Positions 1 to 7,185 of a stretch of DNA of 42,865 bases are shown in pieces. Location: assembly GCA_903889915.1 (NCBI GenBank), contig CAISZK010000385.1, positions 1-42,865 of the forward strand, written 5' to 3'. Below the pieces are notes generated by a model. That model ran no database searches. It had not been told where the DNA came from and worked only from the letters and a program-made list of their open reading frames with translations. The DNA comes from an uncultured Bacteroidota bacterium (lineage in GTDB: Bacteria; Bacteroidota; Bacteroidia; Bacteroidales; CG2-30-32-10). Both the position numbers and the translations under genes were made by a program. Position 1 is the first letter of the stretch, and every line of letters begins with the position of its first letter.

Positions 1-226
1 AACATCAAATTATTGTAGCAATTAGAATCACAGGGATAGCGGATGTTTGTAGAACATCTAATTATTGTAGTAAAACAAAGTTCCGGGAAAATGGATGTTT
101 GTAGAACATCAAATTATTGTAGAAAATGAAAACACAGGGGAACGGAATGTTTGTAGAATATCCGATTATTGTAGAAAGAAAAATATCCGGGATACCTGAT
201 GTTTGAAGAACATCAAATAATCATAA
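1..226. repeat. 52-bp-period direct repeat array (4 units plus a partial one at the edge)
   Basis: A 29-bp core (GATGTTTGTAGAACATC followed by WAATTATTGTAG) starts at 42, 94, 146 and 198, with the tail of another at 1-18. The starts are exactly 52 bp apart with no indels. Each core carries a small hairpin (GATGTT / AACATC around TGTAG). The 23-bp segments between cores are not unique: all are A-rich then carry a CAGGGA/CCGGGA-like block, so they look like diverged parts of one repeat unit rather than CRISPR spacers. The fourth unit is the most degenerate. The array continues out of the window to the left. Confidence 0.85.
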
Positions 227-309
227 AAGCACGACATCACATAAATAAAAATGATTTTATAGACTGACGTTTTTTGAAATACCTGTTCATAACTTTTTCC
301 CAAAAATAA

Positions 310-339
310 TTTGCATTTCAATTTTATTGTTTAATTTTG
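310..339 (+). promoter_or_regulatory. Bacteroidota-type promoter for the XRE/methyltransferase pair
   Basis: TTTG at 310-313 and TAATTTTG at 332-339 match the -33 TTTG / -7 TAnnTTTG pattern of the Bacteroidota primary sigma factor, with an 18-bp spacer. Transcription would begin near 345, after the TTG start given in the ORF track (327), so this promoter supports the ATG at 357 as the true start. Confidence 0.6.
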
Positions 340-356
340 GACTGAATTTGTCCAAG

Positions 357-674
357 ATGAAAACTGAAAAAACTTTCGGCGACACAGTAAAAAAACTTCG
401 TGAAGAGCGAAATATGCCCTTGCGTGAAGTTGCCGAAGCATTGGAAATAGACACTTCCATGCTTGGCAAAATTGAAAAGAACAGCCGCAAGCCTTCAAAA
501 CAAATCATCGAAAAATTTGCAAAGTTTTTCAAAGTAAGCGTTAAAGATTTGACAATTGCTTTTGTTAGCGACACCGTCGCTTACCAGTTGATGAGCGAGA
601 AAAATATTTCAAATGAAGTATTGAAAGTCGCTGAGAAAAAAGTGAAATACCTGAAAAGAAAAAAAACCTCTTAA
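357..674 (+). CDS. XRE-family HTH transcriptional regulator
   Basis: A 105-residue DNA-binding protein. Residues 7-66 form a lambda-repressor-type HTH: the first helix carries VKKLREERN, the HTH core is LREVAEALEIDTSMLGKIE, and the closing helix runs to FAKFFKVSVKDL. The C-terminal 40 residues are basic and helical. I use ATG 357 rather than the upstream TTG because the promoter -7 box overlaps the TTG start. The stop is one base before the methyltransferase ATG, so the two are co-transcribed. Such small XRE proteins beside a methyltransferase often act as controller (C) proteins of restriction-modification systems; that role is inferred from position. It could also be an antitoxin-like autoregulator. 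Confidence 0.85.
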   Translation: MKTEKTFGDTVKKLREERNMPLREVAEALEIDTSMLGKIEKNSRKPSKQIIEKFAKFFKVSVKDLTIAFVSDTVAYQLMSEKNISNEVLKVAEKKVKYLKRKKTS

Positions 675-675
675 C

Positions 676-2286
676 ATGAAATTGATCACTGAAGCATCAG
701 CCGAAAAATTAAGAGGTGGTATTTACACCCCTGCGCCTATTGCGGAATTTATTTTGCGTTGGGGGATGAATGGCAGCGATGATTTGGATATACTTGAACC
801 AAGTTGTGGCGATGGTGTTTTTTTAGAACAATTGAAAGAACTTAACAGAAATTTTAATTCAATAACAGCCGTTGAATTTGATGCTGAAGAAGCGGAAAAA
901 GCCGATGCAATAGTTTTGGCAAATAAACAAATCATCAATGCCGATTTCCACACCTATTGCAACAATACTTTACAACGCTTTGATTTAATTGTAGGCAATC
1001 CCCCTTACATTCGTTACCAGTTTTTCAACAGGCAGCAGCAGGTTGAGGCAGGCGATATTTTTATTAAAGCCGGTCTCACTTATTCAAAACTCACCAATGC
1101 CTGGGTTTCCTTTGTTGTGGGTTCATCATTGCTGCTTAAAAACAAAGGCGGGAAAATCGGTTTTGTGTTGCCTGCCGAAATTTTGCATGTTTCGTTTGCA
1201 CAGCAGTTGCGCAGATTCATTGCACAATTTTACAATAAAATCAATATCATTTCTTTTGAAAAGCTTGTATTCCCCAACATTCAGCAGGAAGTTGTGTTGT
1301 TGTTGTGTGAGAAAAACGAAACAAAAGACCACAAGATTGAGCATATTGAATTGCGTGATGCTGCCCAACTGAAAACCCTTGACATTGCCCGACTGAAAAG
1401 CCCTCAAAAGAAAATTGATTTCAAATCCAATAAGTGGACTTTTTATTTCTTAGAGCAGGATGAAATTGATTTTTTAGAAAACATTGCCGCGAAAAGAAAA
1501 ATACCCACTCTTGGAAAATTTGCAAATGTAGAAGTTGGAATTACAACCGGCTCCAACGATTTTTTCACAGTGCCATTGACCACGGTTGAAGAATACAACT
1601 TGCAGGAATATGCCCGCCCCATGGTTGGCAGAAGCGTGCAGGTGACCTCTGCAATTTTTACTGAGAAAGACTGGGAGCAAAATAAATTTTCAAAGGCGAA
1701 AGCGCATCTTCTGGTGTTTCCAGGCAGCCAACATTCCGCGCTCAACAACGGGGCTAAGAAATATATCGCTTATGGCGAAAGTCTGGATATCCACAAAGGT
1801 TACAAGACAGGTATCCGTGATGATTGGTTTGTGGTTCCCTCATTAAAAATTTCAGATGCGCTTTTCATCAGGCGCAACAACCTTTATCCGCGGCTTATTA
1901 TTAACGAGGCAAAGGCATACACCACCGACACCATGCACCGTGTGTTTGTGCATCCCGGAACCGACATCCTGGCGCTTACTGCAAGTTATTACAACTCGCT
2001 TTCGCTTGCATTTACCGAAGTTAGCGGACGCAGCCACGGCGGTGGAGTGCTTGAACTGATGCCAAACGAAGCGGAAAGAGTTTTACTGCCATACCACATT
2101 GATAACGCTTCCTTACTTCCCCAAATTGACAAACTGATACGCAACAAAACCGACATAGAAGATGTGCTGAAAATTACCAACCAAATAATTTTAAAAGAGC
2201 ATTACGGTTTAACGCAAAAAGAAATAAACATGGCTCATAGTATTTGGAAAAAACTTTCGGGAAGAAGGTTGAATAGAGGGAAATAG
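676..2286 (+). CDS. N6-adenine DNA methyltransferase (Eco57I/TaqI-like, type II)
   Basis: A 536-residue S-adenosylmethionine-dependent DNA adenine methyltransferase. Motif X-like GGIYTPAPIAEF (residues 14-25) precedes motif I LEPSCGDGVFL (40-50), and the catalytic motif IV NPPY is at 108-111, which is the gamma-class order. The C-terminal half, starting around VGITTGSNDFF, resembles TaqI-type target-recognition domains. Full-length for the family. It directly follows the XRE gene. No restriction endonuclease lies downstream (the next gene is an amino-acid decarboxylase), so within the window this is an orphan or remnant R-M methyltransferase; the nuclease could be left of the window. Target sequence unknown. 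Confidence 0.9.
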   Translation: MKLITEASAEKLRGGIYTPAPIAEFILRWGMNGSDDLDILEPSCGDGVFLEQLKELNRNFNSITAVEFDAEEAEKADAIVLANKQIINADFHTYCNNTLQRFDLIVGNPPYIRYQFFNRQQQVEAGDIFIKAGLTYSKLTNAWVSFVVGSSLLLKNKGGKIGFVLPAEILHVSFAQQLRRFIAQFYNKINIISFEKLVFPNIQQEVVLLLCEKNETKDHKIEHIELRDAAQLKTLDIARLKSPQKKIDFKSNKWTFYFLEQDEIDFLENIAAKRKIPTLGKFANVEVGITTGSNDFFTVPLTTVEEYNLQEYARPMVGRSVQVTSAIFTEKDWEQNKFSKAKAHLLVFPGSQHSALNNGAKKYIAYGESLDIHKGYKTGIRDDWFVVPSLKISDALFIRRNNLYPRLIINEAKAYTTDTMHRVFVHPGTDILALTASYYNSLSLAFTEVSGRSHGGGVLELMPNEAERVLLPYHIDNASLLPQIDKLIRNKTDIEDVLKITNQIILKEHYGLTQKEINMAHSIWKKLSGRRLNRGK

Positions 2287-2449
2287 AAAGAAAGTGAAAT
2301 AAGAAGGAGCTTGAAGAGACTTACATTGTGGAAAAGGGGAAAGAATTGGTTAGGAAATAGTGAAATAAATAATAATTTTTGTAGTCGTTTTTTATAAATT
2401 ATTGGGGCTAAATAGTGTTGAAGAATATTAAAGTATTTCTGGGACTAAT

Positions 2450-3766
2450 ATGAATAATGCATATAGAGAAGAATTATTGAAATCAAATCTTTCAAAAGAA
2501 GAAATGAGCCTTGCTTTTAGAAAGGCTTTAAGTACTGAAAATTTAATTACTTCGGAAGATACTGCTATTATTTTTTATGATATGGATTTTTTGAAAGAAC
2601 GAATAACTGACTTGAAGAATTTGTTCCCAAAAACAACTTTACATGCTATTGCTACAAAGACGAACCCTTTGACTAAAATATTAGCAAGGATAAAAGAAAT
2701 GGAAGTAGGGATGGAAGTTGCAAGCTTACCCGAATTATATTTAGCGGAGAAGGCAGGATTCCCACCGGAAATGATTGTATTTGATTCTCCTTCTAAAACA
2801 AAAGAAGAAATTGAATACGCATTAAAACTTGGGGTATATCTTAATGCTGATTCTTTTACTGAACTTGATAGAATAGATGACATTTTAAAAACTTTAAAAT
2901 CAACAAGCACCATTGGAGTCAGAATTAATCCTCAGGTTGGTTCAGGAACTATAAAATCTACAAGTGTTGCTGATGCTATTTCAAAATTTGGAATTCCGAT
3001 AAACGACAATAGAGAAAAGATTGTAGAATATTACCTAAAATATGAATGGCTTAAGGGTATTCACGTTCATATTGGTTCGCAAGGTTGCCCCGTTCCTTTA
3101 ATCATTGAAGGAATTAAAAAGGTGTTGAATCTCGCTAACGAAATTAATGAAAATTTAAAACGAGAATCAAGGAAAAACTTGATTGAAGTTTTCGACATTG
3201 GAGGAGGCCTTCCTGTTTCTTATCATCTGGATAAAACGCCAATTTCAATGAAGGAATATCAAAGAAAGTTACAAGAGAATTTCAAAGAGTTTTTCAATGA
3301 TAAATTCAAATTAATTACAGAATTTGGACGGTATATTCATGCTAATACAGCTTGGGTAGCTTCAAGAGTCGAATATGTAAAAAGGGAAAATAATTACAAT
3401 ATCATTATGGCACATGTTGGAGCAGACCTTTTTCTGCGGAAATGTTACAATCCTAATGATTGGCATCATCAAATTACAGTTATTGATAAAGAAGGGAACC
3501 TAAAGAGAGGGAGGGACATCAATAAATATATTGTGGCAGGTCCGCTTTGTTTTTCTGGTGATGTAATTGCTATGGATTTAGAATTACCTGTTGTAGAGGA
3601 AGGAGACTATATATTAATACATGATGTTGGTGCATACACATTAAGCATGTGGTCTCGTTATAATAGCAGACAAATTCCCAAAGTGATTGGTTATTATAAG
3701 AATGGTGAATTTGAAATTTTAAAACAGAGAGAGAATAAGGCAAGTTTATTTGAATTTTGGTCATAG
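2450..3766 (+). CDS. PLP-dependent decarboxylase, diaminopimelate/ornithine decarboxylase family (fold type III)
   Basis: A 438-residue alanine-racemase-fold (group IV) decarboxylase. Family motifs in order: PLP lysine in HAIATKTN (K70; usually YAVKAN), SKFGI at 178-182, HVHIGSQ (205-211), phosphate-binding DIGGG (249-253), EFGRYIHAN (291-299, usually EPGR), GPLCFSGD with the partner-subunit cysteine C367, and DVGAYTLSM near the end. The GPxCxSxD and HIGSQ motifs point to DapDC-like enzymes that act on the D-centre of diamino acids, but the divergent lysine and EFGR motifs make lysA proper uncertain. It stands alone on the plus strand, convergent with the asparaginase/racemase operon. Substrate not assignable from sequence. 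Confidence 0.8.
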   Translation: MNNAYREELLKSNLSKEEMSLAFRKALSTENLITSEDTAIIFYDMDFLKERITDLKNLFPKTTLHAIATKTNPLTKILARIKEMEVGMEVASLPELYLAEKAGFPPEMIVFDSPSKTKEEIEYALKLGVYLNADSFTELDRIDDILKTLKSTSTIGVRINPQVGSGTIKSTSVADAISKFGIPINDNREKIVEYYLKYEWLKGIHVHIGSQGCPVPLIIEGIKKVLNLANEINENLKRESRKNLIEVFDIGGGLPVSYHLDKTPISMKEYQRKLQENFKEFFNDKFKLITEFGRYIHANTAWVASRVEYVKRENNYNIIMAHVGADLFLRKCYNPNDWHHQITVIDKEGNLKRGRDINKYIVAGPLCFSGDVIAMDLELPVVEEGDYILIHDVGAYTLSMWSRYNSRQIPKVIGYYKNGEFEILKQRENKASLFEFWS

Positions 3767-3769
3767 ATT

Positions 3770-3808
3770 AATTAAAAAAAATGATATTGTAATTTAACAT
3801 TTTTAATT
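3770..3808. terminator. Possible bidirectional A/T hairpin terminator
   Basis: AATTAAAAA (from 3770) pairs with TTTTTAATT (3800-3808) just after the decarboxylase stop, between convergent genes. The stem has only A-T pairs, so it is weak evidence. Confidence 0.3.
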
Positions 3809-3827
3809 GGAAAAAATCAACCTGACC

Positions 3828-4018
3828 TTAATGTGAAATCATCATTTCTGAAATCGCTTTACTGATACCATTTTGATTGATTCGTCTTATTGGTTTTGAT
3901 GAAACATTTTGTCCATCTTCTTTTGTAATTGCATTAGCTCCTGTAAAATATGCTACTTTATAAGAAAAGAAGGCGAACACATCACAAAAACGGCGTGTTC
4001 TGCAAGTTGATCAGGAAT
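3828..4018 (-). other. Degenerate coding remnant downstream of the broken aminotransferase
   Basis: Directly after the aminotransferase stop, the same minus-strand frame stays open for about 20 codons (IPDQLAEHAVFVM...), then a one-base shift leads into another open stretch at 3828-3956 (VAYFTGANAITKEDGQ..., 42 codons, TAA at 3828-3830). This looks like a decayed gene end or a foreign segment joined to the aminotransferase. I cannot assign it to a family. The region also contains the inverted pair GAACAC / GTGTTC near 3975-4000. Confidence 0.35.
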
Positions 4019-4336
4019 CTAATGCTTCCTGAGTGCTACAGCTCTTGTTATCTGGATGTATTTTGTTGAAGTTTCTTCTGTAAGATTGTTTTTTAAAAGT
4101 AAAAATTGTGCAATTTTTTCTAAATCAATAGTAGGCTGTTTTATTTGGATATGTTTTAATGAGTTTTCTAATCTCATCAAATGTTCTTTAAACAGAAATG
4201 GTTTTCCATTATAGCACATTGCAACTTCATATACTCCTTCACTAAATAAAAACCCCCTATCTAGTATGGATATTGAACAATCGGTACTTGTTTTTATTTC
4301 ATCATTCAGATATATGTAATTCTTCTGGTTCTTCAT
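4019..4336 (-). pseudogene. Truncated class IV aminotransferase (D-amino-acid aminotransferase-like)
   Basis: A 105-residue fragment. The N-terminal domain is clear: YIYLNDEI, then ISILDRGFLFSEGVYEV, KEHLMRLENSL, and YIQITRAVALRKH, all typical of D-alanine/branched-chain aminotransferases of about 280 residues. The frame ends with TAG just where the family continues to the PLP-binding lysine domain, so the catalytic lysine is absent and the product cannot be an active transaminase. ATG 4336 is preferred over the TTG at 4339. It overlaps the 3' end of the racemase gene by 35 bases, showing it was once the last gene of the operon. Whether it is dead or retained as a small protein is unknown. 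Confidence 0.7.
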
Positions 4337-5666
4337 CAATCATTATTTTACTTTTCTCCAAATATTCATTTACTACAGCTTCTGCTAACAGATCGAGTGT
4401 GTCAATTATAATTTTCCCTTTTCTGGTTTTATACTTTTGCTTGCTTAATAAAATAGATATTTCTGTCAAAGCAATTACAATTGTTTTAGATTTTACAATA
4501 TTATTCAAAAGATCCCTGAGTTTATTTATTCCAGCTCCTGTTGCACCTTCCTGCTTAACCTTAAATCCTAAATCTGATATTTTATGTATATCAGAATCAG
4601 ATAACTTTTCAATGTCAAAACCAGACAAATTGCTAAATCCACTTAACCCTCCTTTAATCTCTGTCACATGCTTAATACCGATAAAAGCAAATTGTTTGCT
4701 TTGATTAGACACTAAATATTTTTTTAAGATATTAGGAATAGAAATGAATTCTGCATTTTTAAGCTTACAAATTTCATTTATTGTTTTTGAATAATACTGC
4801 GTTGTGTTACATGCTACAGCAATTATTGTTGCTTCAGCATCACATAATGAATTTATTCCTCGATTGACAACGTCCCATGTGTCTTTTTCTCTAATATCAA
4901 GCTCCATTGAAAGCCCCATTTCTGGAATTGAATGCACAATTACTTCTGGAAAAGAAAGATCCCCTGCAAAATTATTTTTTAATTTTTCCCTTATTTTTTC
5001 ATTAATTTTATTCCATAGATAAATGCCGGAATCAGGACCATTTCCAGTCAGTATTCCTATTTTATATTTAATTGGCTTAATAAATTCCTTTACAATATCT
5101 GCTACTCTGCGATGACCAATGTTTTGAATTATATCTTTTGGATAAAATTCAACAGCCCATGTAAGATCACCTGCATTGGTCATCATTGTATAGGGAGCTA
5201 TTCTTTCTTCTTCAAGTGATTTATCAAAAACCTGTAATAATTCAGATTTAATAAAAAAAGGATCTAATGTAAATGGATTCACTTTTCCACGTGCCATTTT
5301 AAATAACCCAAATAATTCATTTTCTGAAATTTTTTCAATTTTATCATCAGGTTCAAAAAGTTTTTTTACTTTTTTCCAATCAATTATTTGATCCCCTTGA
5401 CAATGAAAAATAACATAGATTATTTTATTCTTTCTTTTGATTTTGGCAAAATAGCTTTTCAGTTCATCTCTAAGTGGAATTTTAGCATATCCTAATCTGT
5501 TTCTTTTTTGAGCAGCATCTCTACAACTAAATGCTTCAACGTTTCTGCTAAGATTGAACCAAATATTCTTTCTTTCAAAGAAATTAATGATCTCTTTAAC
5601 TGGCTTTGGTATGTCAGTTTCTCCTTCCATCAATAAATAGGAGAATTTATTTGCTTTTATGCTCAT
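4302..5666 (-). CDS. YbaK/ProX-like tRNA-editing domain fused to an Asp/Glu racemase-family domain
   Basis: A 454-residue two-domain protein. Residues about 25-185 match aminoacyl-tRNA deacylases of the YbaK/ProXp type: a lysine in ELKSYFAKI (K70) where the family has its catalytic lysine, then KVNPFTL (128-134), FDKSLEEERI (147-156) and AGDLTWAVEF. Residues 200-435 are an Asp/Glu racemase: IGILTGNGPDSG (203-214) and catalytic VACNTTQ with C286. The second catalytic cysteine (family pattern GCTE) is leucine here (IALTEI, L400), so ordinary two-base racemisation is doubtful. Family knowledge suggests hydrolysis of mischarged aa-tRNA plus Asp/Glu stereochemistry. I know of no common protein with this pairing. 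It follows the asparaginase by 19 bases. Confidence 0.75.
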   Translation of the reverse strand: MSIKANKFSYLLMEGETDIPKPVKEIINFFERKNIWFNLSRNVEAFSCRDAAQKRNRLGYAKIPLRDELKSYFAKIKRKNKIIYVIFHCQGDQIIDWKKVKKLFEPDDKIEKISENELFGLFKMARGKVNPFTLDPFFIKSELLQVFDKSLEEERIAPYTMMTNAGDLTWAVEFYPKDIIQNIGHRRVADIVKEFIKPIKYKIGILTGNGPDSGIYLWNKINEKIREKLKNNFAGDLSFPEVIVHSIPEMGLSMELDIREKDTWDVVNRGINSLCDAEATIIAVACNTTQYYSKTINEICKLKNAEFISIPNILKKYLVSNQSKQFAFIGIKHVTEIKGGLSGFSNLSGFDIEKLSDSDIHKISDLGFKVKQEGATGAGINKLRDLLNNIVKSKTIVIALTEISILLSKQKYKTRKGKIIIDTLDLLAEAVVNEYLEKSKIMIDEEPEELHISE

Positions 5667-5685
5667 ATACTGCCGATCACCATGT

Positions 5686-7173
5686 TTATTCTTTAATAAA
5701 TATTACCAACTCCATCCCATCCCATTCTATTTGTCCCTCATCATTTTCAAGAACAACAGTAAAACTTTCCCTACCATTGCTAATAACTGACCTTATATTC
5801 TTTGTTATATCATAAAATAAAACGGTTTTTTCCTTTATTTCAATTTGCCTAAAAGTACCAACAAAATTCGCCTTGTTCAGTTCGTCCTCAGAAGAAAGTC
5901 CCCGATAAATACTAATTAGTAAATGATCCAGACTCCCTGTTTCCACTGATCCGTTTTTTAATCTTAGTATTACCCTGTCTATTGTTTCTGGACTATTTCC
6001 AATGTTATTTATTGTAAATCCACCAATACGTTCCCTTTTGTGTTCACCACTAATTTTACCTTTATTTTCGACAAAACTTGGATAGATACTTAGACTCATT
6101 TCTCCTGCGATTGATTTTTGAGCGTCTAATATTGCATCTTCGTATTTTATATCTTCATCACCTAATATATGCATCAATTTTACTAAGGCGGTTTCTGGCA
6201 AAATATCAACTCCAGAAATTGCACCAGCATCTATTAATTTCGCTGATGTATCGTACATTCCCAACACTGTTTGCCCCCCTCCAGTCTGTGTTACGATAAA
6301 ACATATTATTCTTTTGTCGGCAGTTTTTTTGACAAGATCCATTATATTTTTTTGAGTCGGAATATTACCGGCTCCATATGCAAGAAAAACTACACCTTTT
6401 AAATCTGGAATTGAAAGAATATTTTCAAGCACTTTGCTATCCTGAATACCAGGAAAGAAAAACACTGAAACTACATGTGTGTTCATGCTTGATTTTAAAT
6501 AAAAATCACCTTTTGGTATTTCCCTTATTGTCTTTTTATGAACGACAATACTTTCACCGTATTCAGCCAATTTTGGATAATTCGGACTTTCATAAGCATA
6601 GAAACTTGAAGCATCTTTCTTATGTGTCCTATTTCCACGGAATAAATTGCCATTAAAAAAAATACACACTTCGGGTATTATCGGAATTTCAGTGTATTTT
6701 GGATTGGCAATATTTAGCGCGCCAATCATATTCATTAATGAATCATTCCATACATTAAATGTATGTGATACTTGTGCTCCAGTTAGGATAACTGGTTTTC
6801 CGAGATTTCGCAACATAAAACTCAAAGCAGAAGCAGTGTAAACCATTGTGTCTGTGCCATGTAAGAGCACAAAGCCAAAATATTTATTATATGATTCGGC
6901 AATTACTTTTGCAATTTCCTGCCATTCTTTAGGCCCAATATTACAACTATCTAAAGGTTGTGTTGTGTATGCATCAACATTAAAGCCGAGTGTTTTTTCA
7001 CTCAGTTGGGGTGTATTCTTTTTAAACTCTGACCATGAGATCACAACCTGTGGGCTGGATTTATCTTCCCTGTCCTTTGGCATTGAGCCAATTGTGCCAC
7101 CAGTATAAATTACTAAAACACCTTCTCCTTTATTGCTTTCATCGTAGCAATTAAATTTTAAATTATTTGACAT
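5686..7173 (-). CDS. Type I-like L-asparaginase with extra C-terminal domain
   Basis: A 495-residue cytoplasmic asparaginase (Asn to Asp plus ammonia; no signal peptide). All active-site elements are present: nucleophile T27 in YTGGTIG, T107-D108 in HGTDT, and K185 in RGNRTHK followed by the family block SPNYPKLAEYG. The catalytic part ends near residue 370. About 110 further residues (from GGFTINNIGNSPE) form a probable beta-rich domain not found in ordinary ~340-residue asparaginases; function unknown. It is the third gene of the operon, 12 bases after the AAA_35-asparaginase fusion and 19 before the racemase fusion. Two asparaginase domains in one operon argue against simple asparagine catabolism. 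Confidence 0.9.
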   Translation of the reverse strand: MSNNLKFNCYDESNKGEGVLVIYTGGTIGSMPKDREDKSSPQVVISWSEFKKNTPQLSEKTLGFNVDAYTTQPLDSCNIGPKEWQEIAKVIAESYNKYFGFVLLHGTDTMVYTASALSFMLRNLGKPVILTGAQVSHTFNVWNDSLMNMIGALNIANPKYTEIPIIPEVCIFFNGNLFRGNRTHKKDASSFYAYESPNYPKLAEYGESIVVHKKTIREIPKGDFYLKSSMNTHVVSVFFFPGIQDSKVLENILSIPDLKGVVFLAYGAGNIPTQKNIMDLVKKTADKRIICFIVTQTGGGQTVLGMYDTSAKLIDAGAISGVDILPETALVKLMHILGDEDIKYEDAILDAQKSIAGEMSLSIYPSFVENKGKISGEHKRERIGGFTINNIGNSPETIDRVILRLKNGSVETGSLDHLLISIYRGLSSEDELNKANFVGTFRQIEIKEKTVLFYDITKNIRSVISNGRESFTVVLENDEGQIEWDGMELVIFIKE

Positions 7174-7185
7174 AATATTTTAATT

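Noticed and set aside
1-226. CRISPR array
   Set aside because: Between-core segments are only 23 bp and resemble each other; no cas genes are in the window.
327-356. TTG start for the XRE regulator
   Set aside because: The promoter -7 box overlaps it, so the transcript would begin downstream.
4273-4704. 143-residue plus-strand ORF
   Set aside because: Antisense to the racemase fusion; Ser/Leu/Ile-rich shadow translation without a domain.
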